A stretch of DNA of 64,000 nt from Oopsacas minuta (taxonomy: Eukaryota > Porifera > Hexactinellida > Lyssacinosida > Leucopsacidae). The DNA is taken from NCBI GenBank assembly GCA_024704765.1, contig JAKMXF010000299.1, positions 1,278,863 to 1,342,862 on the forward strand, in the 5' to 3' direction. Position numbers and translations under genes: made by a program. The stretch's first letter is position 1; each line of letters opens with the position of its first letter. Shown here piece by piece: positions 35,297 through 47,685 of this stretch. Below the pieces are notes generated by a model. That model saw nothing but the letters and a program-made list of their open reading frames with translations, made no database searches and had not been told where the DNA came from.

Positions 35297-38200
35297 TAAG
35301 AATTTCTATACATTTTCAATTCTATTTATATAATGTCGGTTTCGTATTACATTCGCAGATTTGCGATTATATTTGTACAATTGAAACAATTGCCCAAAGA
35401 ATATACATATTTGTACTACTGTCTAAATCACGGTTTGCCTTGCTTGATATTTGCCTTGTTCTACTTGCTTCTTTCTTACTAATCCTATTTATGCACAAAA
35501 CTTATTTATTTCTCGTAGCTGATTTTATGCTACCAGAAGCATTTAAAAATGTGCCCTTTTTATACAGTTTCTGGTTAATATGCCTCGTTTCTTGCCCTCT
35601 TTCATGTGTCAAGTCGTAAAATATTCCCGATTTCAAGTCCTATTTTTACTTTTCAAAATGATTAATATTGTTGTTTATTGTTACGTTACTGTAATTAACT
35701 CGTTGGCCTTTGTTGTCTGTGTCTTATATATACTAATTCGATAAACACAAAGACTAGAATTTCGCCCTGAAGCACACAGTGTTTTGTGGTTTAAACGGGT
35801 TAATTTCCCTGCATGGTTATTTTGCTTCTCTGCATTTTGGGCGGCAGCAATCCCAGATCTTAACTGTGGTGATCTCTTCACTTGTATCTTCATAACTAAA
35901 AATAGCTTTTCATTTAATACGAATATTACTATATAGTTTTACCAGGATAAGACTTACGCCCTCTTATTCCTATAGATATTGTATTATAATGAATGATAAA
36001 ATGTTTTGAGATATATGAATTGTAAGTTTTAGCCGAGTGTACGACTTAACTCAGTACTACTGTTGTAGTTGACTTTCCATAATTATCCTATTATTGAAGG
36101 GAACCTAAACTAACAGCGTAGAAAGAAACTCTAATATTTCATTTGTATCATAAGACTGCCATTATTTAAATATATACATTACCCAGTTAGGTAACTAAAG
36201 TTCATACTTAAGTTCAAAGGTTTCATGACGACTACAACTTCAATGCAAACTTAAGTTTGACAATCGAGATCTAACTTAATTTCTTAGTGAAATACGCCGC
36301 AGAAGTTTGTTGAATGCTCTATTTGTAAGAAATGAAATTGAGGCATCGCAAAACTTATCTCCAAGGTATGAAATATGCTTTTATATTGCACCTAAAGCAG
36401 CCCCATTACACTCGTGTGACCCAAAAGCTCCATTTGACTCGTAGCTGTTTACTAAAGCTCGGAAACTGGGAGGAAGATCATTTTGTATCAATGATGAGTT
36501 AATCAACGGTTTGTGAAAGTAATCAACGGGTTGTAGAAAGTCCCCTGAGGAAAGTGTTCCTGAATCGAGAAAATGCGTATTATATTGAACTTGCTGGTTA
36601 TTGTTTTATCAGCTAGATTTTATTTGTTTACTAATTTCTAATATTGGCTTGCTTGGAATATATGAAGGACAAAACTATCTATTACCGACAGTTTATTGAC
36701 TGAGAAGTTGCTAAAAATGTGATTTTCCAAAATATACTAATCATCAGTGGAATTTGTTAAAAACCTCGAACTTGTCATAGCCTGGCTATATTACCCCTCT
36801 ATAACCAAAATCAGCCATGGGGGCCCTCCAGTTTCTTCAATCAATGCTGGGCATACAAACATATATATTTGTACATATACATACAGATTAATTGCGTTTT
36901 AATTGTATTGATATTCACGATTTGGCATGTGATTATGATAATACCTAGTTATACTCAGCGGCGTAGGAAATTATTTGTGTTGGGCACCCGGGAGCCGCAA
37001 TAATAATTGTGTCTTAGTTTGCAAATCAATATTAGAATTATTACGTTTGCTTTAATAAAGTCTTTTCAGTAATATTATCCACCACACACAAAAGTTATGT
37101 ACCGATTTTGATTCCCCGACCCACCCTATAATCCTACGCCCTGATAATACTTATTTGCATAATTCCATTTAATGTTGCCAGTTTTAATCAGGTCTTGCGA
37201 TCAAGATGTAAAATGATTAGTCATCAAAACGAACCAATGTTATGGATTTCTTTCGTTTTGATGACTTATCGATAATTATTAATATTTGTACTTTCATTCT
37301 CTAAGCATATAATCGTTTAGTAGTTGGAAGGTGTTATTATGCTTATTGGTTTGTTTCATCACCTTTTCAGTGCATTCAGGGCGCAAAAAATGATTTTGAC
37401 TATAGAGGGGAAAATATCCTAGAAATCTACTCCAAAATCATCCAAAATAGCTTATTACGTAGTCATATGATGATAGCAATTTCTTGAGAGAACAAACATA
37501 TCCGCGTTTACCATAAAGTTTTGTTTTTGTAGCATATAAAAGCGACAATTATTTCTTAAATAGTGCTTGAACAATAAACTCGAAAATATCGCCAATTACT
37601 CGCATTCAAAGTTCTATGAAAAACTTTTGAGTTGGAAATCCTATATTTCTAAGTTCCTAGAAACCAGCGAACATAGATATATAGTGGGTAGCGAGAAATA
37701 CATTCCTTGGTGCCTCTCAAATCCACCATTTAACAATATTCACTAGAGGCCGTAAACAATTACACCACAAAAGATCTCAGAAATGGATCAAACAAAAATC
37801 AACTTAGCACTAAACTCCATATACGGAATAAATTACCTTTGCATATCGAATTGGAGAATTGATTAAGTTTTGTGCAAGATGTCACAAAAATCTTTAATTT
37901 AACCATTTTGAAATGTGTTAAACTGCCTTACTACCGCATCTTACACGATTGTGTATCTGAGCTTCTGTTAGAGCTTACCAGATCTATCTAATTAAACAAA
38001 TTACCGTAGCTTTCATTTCATCACTTCTAGAACGTGAGTAGCTCCCCTTGACATCCTAACACGTATTGGTATCTCTTCTACTTTTTATGAGTGTCGTCTT
38101 CCTCCAACCACTCATTTTCTAGGATATTTCCACTTGATGTGTCTGATTTTGGTCTACCGCGTCAGAAGCAATTCTCCAAAGAGTCTTAGTGGATGTTTTG

Positions 38201-41200
38201 AGACTCCTGTCCTTCACGAATGCGCCTAGCCTAGTACTTCACTATCTATGGTCCATCTAAATTCTATTCAATGGTTTATGTGGTGATATTGGCCTTGCTA
38301 CGTGGCTTTTGGCTAGTAATATGGGCACTTCGTGCCTGGCGTATTATGATTTTCTCAAAAATACAGAAATACGTGATATTTTGATTTTGCACTATCATTA
38401 CGTAATAATCTCGTGATAAGTTAGTATTGAGCCATATTATAACGTCAGAACATTTGGCATATTGTGGGGTACCTGTGATTCTAGTTTCAAATTTCTATCA
38501 TTAATATTCTCAGCAGTGGAAAATATTGTGATTTTTGCAAAGTTGCTAGCTACAGCATCATTTTGTGATAGGATGGAATTTTGTCTAAGCCTCATAATCC
38601 CCTAGCCAGCCCCAAAACACCCTTGTATGCCAAATCCAACCTGGCGTCTTCTATTTTTATCACTCTATTGACTTTTACCATTGCTTTTTCAACAAGCACT
38701 GAAATTGAACAATGGACATTCATTTAATTTTGCACCATGCTCGGAATTCCTTCACAGGCCATCAGGAATTGTTCTTTGTTTGTGGAAGTGAAGCTTTTTC
38801 ATATTCTACCGGTAAACATTGGGTAAATTGTTTAAGCGATGGATGGATATTCTTCGAAGATGATCCACTAGGTTAGAGCCCCGAAAATGACAATCACCGA
38901 GGAGTAAATAGCTGATATAGGGACACTTATTGAATATTTTCCACTATCTTCAGTTGATAAATTGCTACCTAATGTTGATAGCATGTTATCTAATGGTTAA
39001 ATAGATTTATGACTTCAAAAACGTATGCATACATGTCACAATATAGCAATAGGAGAAAATGAATCATGTGACGTTAGAATTTGATTAACACCTTATTTAA
39101 ATTCTTGATAAATTCTCCTAGAATGTTGTAAATCATCTTTAGACTTCCTGGTCTGGTCTGAGAATTGAACCTTTTCAATCACTGGTGATTCGACAGGACC
39201 TTCAACCGGATTAGGGAACTCCTTGTTTTACCTAGAAATCAATTCCAAGTATCACTGGCGTTTATTTAATTTGATAACTAGAAATTAATGATCAACATTC
39301 AAACTCCCAACAATTGTGGTAGATTTACCCTTTTTGGAACCTCCAACAGTTCCAAAATTATCAGGAAAGATTCTTCTGATTGTGTCTCTTTCGAAAAATC
39401 AATTTCCTCAATGATTCTCCTCAACTAACAGACAGATGAGCCAGGTTCAAATTTCACTTTTTACTCTACTCCTCAATACAGATTGTTACTGGTGCTGAAT
39501 GAATTAATCGGAAATGGGAATGCTCGAAAGAACTATATACTATTTCGGGGAAAACCTGTTGAGCATCTAGTTTATCCTGTTTCTTATAGTTAAAGACTAA
39601 TTGCTGAAGTCTCCTGTCTACCTCTAGTTGTTTATAGGTTCTCTTCTCAATTCCACAGTGATATAAAATCTATAGATTCGAAGACACCTGAAACAATGTA
39701 TATTTGTACTGCAACCAAACTTATATATCAGTTGCTTTGTCTTTTCGCACTTCTTGCATGCAGGGTTGGGGTTCAGTTATCGAATTAATTGTAGGGTTCA
39801 CTCGTTTCAATTGGTAACCTCTTAGAATTATTACCCTATAAATTATTTATCATTTGAGTAAAATCCAATTATCCATCATTAATGCATCTGAGTTATTATG
39901 ATCATGGGTGACCTACCAGTTTTAGCATTTCTAACCGTAGACCCGTTTGCAGTCCCTGATTGAATTATTTGGCCACAAGGAAGTCTGCATAAACATCTTC
40001 GGCCCTCACGAAGCCCACACAGACCAAAATTCCCTAAGAAACTATTGTTCCAATTGCTCCTGGGTAAGTACCCGCAATTAGCATCTCGTGACAGTTTATC
40101 AGAGTGCGTAGTTGTTCTAAGCATCTTAATACGGATTGTGATGAGAGTCCATCCGCGTGTAACTCTGTACCTGTGATCCAAAATAACTAGATTTTAGGTA
40201 CCTCTGTCGCTCGGCAGGTAAATATTTGGGAGATTACGCGCACAAGTTCTTTGTCTTCTGGGCATATGCATTCCGACTTACCCCTTCCTGCTGACACGTA
40301 CTAGCCCGAATTTTTATACGAGGAGGAAAGTACATCTTTCCTAGAAGGTTTTTCTTCTTTATTGACTTGTCCGATTACCCTAGCAATTTATGTTGGTAAT
40401 TATAGTTGACTTCATTTGATATCTTCTGTTTTCTATATGTATATATTTAACTTCATATTTTTTATTGAAATTTATTTAGTGCAACCATCCAGAATTAAAA
40501 GACAAGTTTACAAAGAATATTGGTTTTCCCATTGGTATTGAATTTAGGGAAAACGTGATGTTTATTAACTCCAAGAATACATTTATAATTGAATCAGGTA
40601 TTTGATAATGATTATTCTTGCTTATGTATTTACGGTAATTAATTTGGCTAATTATACTACCTGGGTCACTTCAGTTGTGAAATTAAATGACTTCCACCTA
40701 TCTGATTTAACAAATTCAATATCATTCAATAGATAAGTGTTGAGCATTTTATCCAATGTAATATACAGACAAATCCGATAACTCGAATGTCGGTTAATCT
40801 GTTCTTTCGTTTTCTTAAACGGATAATATCTTTTTTCATCACTTCGTTTATCTTATAGAACTCTTCGCATCCGTTCCTATAACAGATTTTCAGTGTTCGT
40901 GTTATCCGATCTTAAGTATCTATATTTAATATATAATCTTTGGATACTCTTGATATGAATGCTTTTTATGGCACTTTTAAATTGATCACAAAATACTAAA
41001 TAATCTCTAAATATTTTAGCTCTTAATCATTTGAAGAAGTGTCGCACTGGAAAATTGGGTCCTTAAATGCTGCCCATCCCTTAACTCCAGGATTAGAAAT
41101 CTTTTCTGCTCATCTTACTCTTTCGCACACAGATTTAAACTGAACCTGATCTATTTCGATGGTAATCACCATATATATATTGGGCTTTATCATAATATCC

Positions 41201-41617
41201 CTGTACTTACCATAGCCTAATCCTGCTTACTATACATAAGTCCTCACAGTAACTTTTGATTTTTGTGCTAGTGATACGATTGCGATCTAACAACATTGAA
41301 CCCAGTTTCTACTTTGCAGAAACTTGAATTTTTCACTGATACATTTATTCCATATTTGTAGAAGAACATATCAACTATAATATACTAAAAATTTTAGGCA
41401 TATGATGAATTATGTGTCTGATAAGTATATTTTTGTAAAATGTCCAATTCTTTTATATCTTCTGGATCTTTAAATTAATGCACTTACATTTCTAAAGCGA
41501 ATATATTGATCTATATATATTGATATATATGCAAAATATCAATTTTGTGTAATACTAAAGCTGGCTCTTTCTTGAGTCCAGGTGAGACTTTGAATGACAT
41601 ATTATTATCAATATCCT
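35297..41617. other. Six-kilobase stretch with no recognised gene
   Basis: Mostly AT-rich with short frames. The only frame that stands out is 39879-40181 (minus): about 100 codons, Cys-, Arg- and Gly-rich in its middle (LCGLREGRRCLCRLPCGQ), with a GT donor-like CTG|GTAGGT just inside its 3' part near 39917. I cannot assign it. Another minus-strand frame near 39600-39420 has a natural composition (RTYKQLEVDRRLQQLVFNYK) but ends in stops. No transposon hallmark was found, so this is the best candidate for ordinary intergenic or intronic DNA in the window. Confidence 0.4.
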
Positions 41618-41885
41618 ATTATAGCTGAATAATGGTTAACTGGGTTACCAAATCCGTATAGCCAATTCATAGTAAATACTCGACATCCATACCCTATTAA
41701 TACGTTTTGAAATGATAACTCTTACTAATATAACGAAGTCGTGATTATCTCTATATATTGTCATTTTTAGCATGTTGAAATTAACTTCGGTATGTCAAAA
41801 TGTTTCTATCCGTGTATGGGATTTCTATTTTATATCAATTGGCTATACTGAATTTGTAATCTCTTAACTATTATCCAGGTATAAT
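41618..41885. mobile_element. Small foldback element (268 bp)
   Basis: ATTATAGCTGAATAATGGTTAA at the left pairs with the inverted right end, and CGTATAGCCAATT near 41658 pairs with AATTGGCTATACTG near 41838. Arms are about 80 bp and imperfect, with a central region that does not pair. It looks like a MITE-type element; the ends and target duplication are not defined precisely. Confidence 0.6.
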
Positions 41886-42192
41886 TGAATTGTATTATAG
41901 TTTATCTTCTATTGCTTCTCCCGTAACTCACGAACAAGCTAACCCTTGTATTACAAAAATTTTATATATGGTATAAAACTATATTCATCATTTCATACGC
42001 TAACCGAACAAATCTATTTGGACATCACTAACTATACAATTATATATCCTGGCTATTGCGAATATTTCAATACATATAAGATATTATACCTGAAAAACGG
42101 TTTAACTATGTAAGTTTGATTGCCCTGGCTGAATTTATGAAATTTTATTCAATTCGAACTTTTTCTAGCCTAATTTTGCTCAGTATGTAGAT

Positions 42193-44948
42193 CAGAAGTT
42201 CCAAACCCTTTCTGGCTGCGACCCCATTCAGAAACAAGCATTAGAGTGTTGCCCTCAAGATACGCAGCCATGTATCTGTCCCTATAATTACACAGTCCGA
42301 TCAGAAAACATATTTCAGGATACTTAATTTAGAACACTCTTTGTTACTAGGAAAGTTTTTTGCGCTAAGGTGAATGAATGCATCTATTTTCCCATCAGCT
42401 CAGCTTTTAATTCTATAAAGAATAGTTTACTTCAAAATATTTCCATTTGAATTGAAAGTCATAAATGAATGTATTTTAACGAACTCTTTGTTAATCTTTT
42501 GATGTCGTATATATTACCTTCTTGATGCATTTTCTAGTTATGTTCGATGAAAGAAGCTTTTTATTAAAAATGTATTATTATTTCCACCCTTCAGGACATA
42601 TTCATAAACTGAAGAGGATGCAATATATACATCTGTGGCCTTAATATAGTCTATTATATGCACAATTCCGTCTTCCGAAAGTAATCTCAATTTGTACTTT
42701 TTGGAATTTGACATATGGCTCTTTTGTTTACTACTTTTTCATAGACAGAGGAAATATGCTACACATGTAGAAATAATTGAAATTTTGATTCGTATCTTTA
42801 AACTAGTTTTTTGGATGATATTACTTATATCACAAACACTATACACATTGTGAACTACAAAATTCCACTCAAAATAGCATTGGCAAAGGAACAAATACCT
42901 CGAGAAATATATCTATCCTTGCTCACACACTAACACATAATTATATCACTCAGTTATAAAAATTGATATTAATATACTTGCAAAAGTACTTGTTTTCTCC
43001 TAAATGAGTCTGTTTACCTCGAGCTAACTCACTGGCTCCCAATCCAACGATAATTCAATAGTTGAGCCTGTTTTTCAGCAAACCAGGCTTTCAATGCGGG
43101 CTTAGTCAATTATCCCGCAACAATCATGTCAATTTCTGTCTCAAGCCGATTCCTGAGTTTTCATCACTACTATTGTAGAGAACGGCTATTCACACAAGTA
43201 TGCCGATTGCACGTCATTAGGAATAATATTCCCTTCTCTGATCTGCGTGGGTATGATCGAAACAATTGCACCAGAAACTGTGCAATGATGCTGACTGAAA
43301 TAAGGTATTCTCTCCGGAATACTGCTTCAGTCTCACGAACTCCTCTTCAATGATTCTTCGCCAGTAATGGTCGGGAGCAATGACTGGATGCTAGAAGGAG
43401 AATTACTTTTCAAACTGATTAATCAATGACTGAATATGTTAATTAATTTCTTTAAAACTAGGCTTGAGTTTGATGTTTTCAGATTCTTCTATGTGTACAG
43501 AGAGGCGTGGAATAATTACATAACGGCTGCCGCTCACTTTAACCTTTAACAAAGCCAGTGTTGCAAGAAATCCTTGTCTTTTGTCATGGAATGGTATCAG
43601 GTCAATCTTTACCCTGAAGTGTACGATTCACCACATTGATAATACACTGAATAGCGCCACTCAAAGCAGAACTTAGGAAGCCAAGCATTGCAACCCAACA
43701 TTCTTCCTTTGTGTGCGTAAGAACTCCTTTATCTCTCCAGGCAGCTCGAAAACACGCAGGATAGTATTTCCTTGTGAAAGTCATCGTACTTGGGTGTTGA
43801 AGAGTAAGTTCATGTGGTCAGCGCCCATTTTATGATAGAATGATTTGCATAACCTCTTATTTGAGCACTTGATTTGATGTGTTTACGGTTTTGATCACTT
43901 GTAAAACGCCTTCAACAGCTTTCTGGCATTGTACGAGCAGCCAGCGCTTCCCGGTGGATCATGCAAGTATCATAGACAACGAGGAGCCACTTATCGTAAT
44001 TTTGAATTAATGACTCAATGTTTCTCAAGCGTTGCAGGAGCTTAATCTGTTGTTGATCCACTGAATTTATTGGAGTCCAGGCCTTCTTTATTGAAAAGGC
44101 AAAGATTTTGTTAAAGTGTCCTATCCTTTAGTTTCCAATAATTTGACAGTAAAGGTTCATCAACGAAATCACCCTATTTGATAAATACTTCCCAGATCAA
44201 CAATTGCGAGCATGATACAATTTCTGCTATGAACAGTGTTTTTTGGGAGATGTATGTTTCGAGTTTACTAACCACGTCTTCTCCGATCATGATAGATACC
44301 ATTTCCTTTTACCAAGGAATTATCAACTCTTCACCGATCGTGTGTGGAGCCAAGCCGGTATTTCTAAGGGCGGTTAATTTCATTTCGAAAAAGGAGCATA
44401 CTACAGAAACCTAACTCCATTAATTTGTCATTGTAACTTCGTTCCCGTGATGCACACCTGCCATCTCTGCACAAGTCAAGCTAATTCAAACACATAAACA
44501 CATGGTGTAGAATTGATTTTGAATAATAAAATATTATCCATGTGAGCTTGGGAATATTTCTTTGGTAAAATGATGTATTTCTAACACACCAGGATCTCTT
44601 AATTACTGTTAAAAACAAATCTTTTTCTGAATTATTTCTACTACTTCCTTGAATATGCAGACCACCACTACTTATTGTCTTACACCATCATTAACAAACT
44701 GCATTTAATTTAATACAAGAATTTTCTTTCTGAAAAATACATAACAGTAATTTAACACGATATTGTTCACATATCATACTTTCAAGCATACATGTATGTA
44801 TTATACATGTTTACACTTAAAGTACCATATGTGGACAGTATCGAGTTAAATTACCGTTTTGTATTATATAGTTTTGTGCTAGTTTGGGACATAACAAAAA
44901 GTGCTTCGCGACCACGATTGGGGTCATGACTGATTGTTTTGGAACCAA
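42193..44948 (-). mobile_element. hAT element remnant (ZBED/SCAND3-type)
   Basis: The left side has CAGAAGTTCCAAACCC...GACCCCATTC and the right side, inverted, GGTTCCAAAAC...GACCCCAATC. These look like degraded hAT ends of the 'GGTTCCCAACC...GACCCC' kind. A hAT gene on the minus strand lies between. No clean 8-bp duplication was seen, so the limits are approximate. Confidence 0.6.
43060..44410 (-). pseudogene. hAT transposase (ZBED5/SCAND3-like), decayed
   Basis: Frames on the minus strand spell hAT blocks in order: PHTIGEELIIPW near 44350-44310, then IMIGEDVVSKLETYISQKT near 44290-44235, then CMIHREALAARTMPES near 43970-43920, then FYHKMGADHMNLLFNTQVR near 43850-43795 followed by a TGA where the family has Trp, then LSQGNTILRVFELPGEIKEF near 43790-43730, then NRTLQGKD near 43630 and EEEFVRLKQYSGENTLF near 43340-43290. 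The C-terminal dimerisation motif near 43180 (YLCE.PFST) also has a stop. No full frame survives. Confidence 0.8.
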
Positions 44949-45849
44949 TGATATAAATTATGAGCTAATTGTTTATAAAGAAGTTGAACATATCTAATTT
45001 GTGTACTTGACTTCGTAAATTGAACAAAAACGTTGCTAAAATGGACTACTAACAAGCAACCTTTGCTTTCTTGCGCTGCGCAGCTCGCGAACACTTCGTG
45101 TCTGCGGGTGTCACCCTTAGGGTGTTCTTGTATTCTCATTAATATTTGGGCGTTTAAACGTTACATGATGTAAATTCCATAAAATTTGACTTTCCCATTG
45201 TTTCGCGTTTTTTCACCGTTTTGTCCAGGGGCATTCATTATATACTAATCACTATATTTTTAATGAAATAACAGTTATAAGCTAGCATTTCTCAGTGCAA
45301 GTATATAGGACCATATTTCATTGTGGTAAGCCTATTTAGGGAAGGTAGGACCTCTGTCCAAGACATCCTCGTCCTGGATCACCAAAGCTTGAGACCGACA
45401 ATGACAAATTGAGTGAAGTAAAGGAATATGTCGAGTCTTTTCGCATTCTTCGGTTGCGAAGGTAAACTATGTTGGCATTTGAACGGGAAGTGCACACACA
45501 ATTCTGAACATAGATTTAAAACTGAGGAAGGTCCAAGTGCGATGGGTACCACATTGCTTTATTTTTCCACAAAGGGCGCTGTACTCCAAATGGCTATTGA
45601 GAACCTTGGAATATATGAAGGCGGTGACCCTGGGGGTTATTAGAGAGTAACAGAGGATGAAACATAGATATAATCCAAACCACCGATCAGAAAGTAAGAT
45701 GACAGGGTATGGCTAAAAAGGGAGAGGTACCCCAGCTGTTTCTGTGTCCGACTTCCGTTCCCCGAAAGTCTTGTACTGCATATTTTTCGATGGGCTAGGT
45801 CCTGTAGCCCAAATCCCTGTTCTCTAAGGGCAGACACTCACAGCACAAT
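44949..45849. other. No gene recognised
   Basis: Spacer between the hAT remnant and the mariner tail. A 71-codon frame at 45428-45643 has no recognisable similarity. The sequence near 45730-45850 may be more of the mariner copy but is too degraded to read. Confidence 0.35.
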
Positions 45850-45860
45850 TTTATGCAGAT

Positions 45861-46237
45861 GTGGTGTTGCCTGGGGTAGAAAAACTTTATCTTAGGTGTC
45901 GTCCAAAGACTGAAACTCGTGGCCTCAAAATTTTGCACGTTAATGTTATATCGCAGAAATCTTTGGCTGTAAGGCAAAAAATTAAAGATATGGATATGTA
46001 CGAAGTTCCACATCCACCTTACTCCCCTGATGTAGCCCTATGTGACTTTCTGGCTGTTAGAAAACTCAAAGATAACCTCTCCGGACGCGAATCTGAGGAT
46101 CGGCTCAACCTTTGTCGGGCAATTTACAGATACCCTGAAGTCTTACCCAAGGATGCGTACAGGAAAGCTTTGAAAATTGGATTAAAAGACTAAATTCAGT
46201 TGTACCGTATAAAGGAGACTACTTTGAACATTCATAG
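45861..46237 (+). pseudogene. mariner transposase C-terminal part
   Basis: The frame carries LAVRQKIKDMDMYEVPHPPY, then PHPPYSPDVALCDF with the third catalytic Asp of DD34D mariners (PPYSPD.A..D), then DRLNLCRAIYRYPEVLPKDA. A different frame from about 46180 finishes with VPYKGDYFEHS and a stop at 46235-46237. The second catalytic motif, normally HDNA, reads HVNV, so that Asp is lost. It is a different mariner subfamily from the remnant at 829. The N-terminal two thirds are missing. Confidence 0.85.
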
Positions 46238-47290
46238 CAAAATCACCAACACTACACAAGTGCTTATAGTTTTAGTATGGTATGATTAGTATTTATTGAC
46301 TACTCCTGTAATACAAAAAGAAGGGGATGTCACACTTCGCATACCACCTCCTCCTCTTGTAGCTTTTATCTGCACGGGTCTTGAGGTGTTCCAGTTATTA
46401 TATATCAGCTCTACCAAAGTTGTCGTGTTGAAAGTTACGCAATTTGAATAGTTTATGTTCAGATGATCCAATAATTTTTACAATTTCCGGGTAGATAATT
46501 GTAAGTTAATTAAATTTATGCACCATGGAAATGCTCCTACACGCGGGAATAGTTTGTAGTGAAATAATACAGTAATCTCCCTTTATATACTGTATTATAT
46601 TTTGAGGTTCCTTATGTATAGCTGAGCTATAGTCTATTCCAGTTTTTGCGATACGAATCCCCATACTCTGATTGGAAAAATTTGCTTTCATTAATCGAAA
46701 AATGACCTTTCCTCGAAGTTATACAAAGCTAATATCCAAATACTGTACTATAGCATATCTGAGCTATATTTTAGTTATTTGTTTTATTTTTTGTTGATTG
46801 GTATTTGACGATAATGCCCGGGATTTAAATATGATCGATCGAACATTTTTTCGAAATACAATTTCTACTTCGACTCAAAGACTAGTCACGAAACGCTCAG
46901 TGTGGTGAGCATGTTTTATACGAGTAATTGACTGCGTTTATAAGCAAATAACCTTGATTATTTGTTCCGCAAAATTTATCAGTTAATCTTCAACTCTCGT
47001 TACTTATTCACTGTGATACTAACAGGTGACAAAGTGTTTCAGGTTATCTTCAACTCGTTTTCCTATTCATATACACTCTCATCAAATATTTTTCATCGAT
47101 GTGGAATTTTGTTGCTGAAATTGGCAAAATCTGAAACTTAAGCCGAACATTCTATAGTATGATTTAAGATAATGTTGAGCTGGTTGTTGGAATGTGTCAG
47201 CTTTGGGATTTGATACTAGCACATAGATTATCAGTCCATAATAAAACTATATATTGATGTTGTTTCTATGATTATACAGTAAACAAATTA
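46238..47290. other. No gene recognised
   Basis: AT-rich spacer; no protein similarity or inverted repeat noticed. Confidence 0.4.
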
Positions 47291-47297
47291 ATAAAAT

Positions 47298-47677
47298 TTG
47301 CATCTATCTATAAATACAGCAATTCAAAATTTGAGCATGTTTGTAGATTGCCCTGCCGTAAAGCCAGTTGATTGTGTGCGTGATCTTGGTGTTAGATTGA
47401 ATAATAATCTTGGCATGAAAAAACATGTAACTAGTTTGTGTTCATCTGCACTCGAGAATACAATAGATTTCGTAAAATAATTTTTTAGACCTCAGCTGAA
47501 CCGAACTTCGCTAATCCTCAAAGGTTTAGAAGATTATACAACTTTTGGAAAATTTTCTAGAATGTTCAAAAATATATCGTTTATCCAATTCAACTGTGGA
47601 CAAATCAATTAAATTACACACATCTTGGCAGCCTATTCATCGTTTACAAAACCTTCGAAAACAATGTCCCCCTTAGA
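47298..47677 (+). pseudogene. LINE reverse-transcriptase C-terminal fragment
   Basis: The frame reads VDCVRDLGVRLNNNLGMKKH and VTSLCSSA, matching the 'V.DLGV.L...L....H......A' block just after the polymerase core of CR1/Jockey-type LINEs. Further on, other frames read natural LINE-like text (for example HRLQNLRKQCPP near 47640-47675) up to the hAT insertion at 47686, and similar AT-rich coding-like sequence resumes at 49863. Stops at 47478 and elsewhere show it is dead. Confidence 0.6.
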
Positions 47678-47685
47678 ATCTATAG

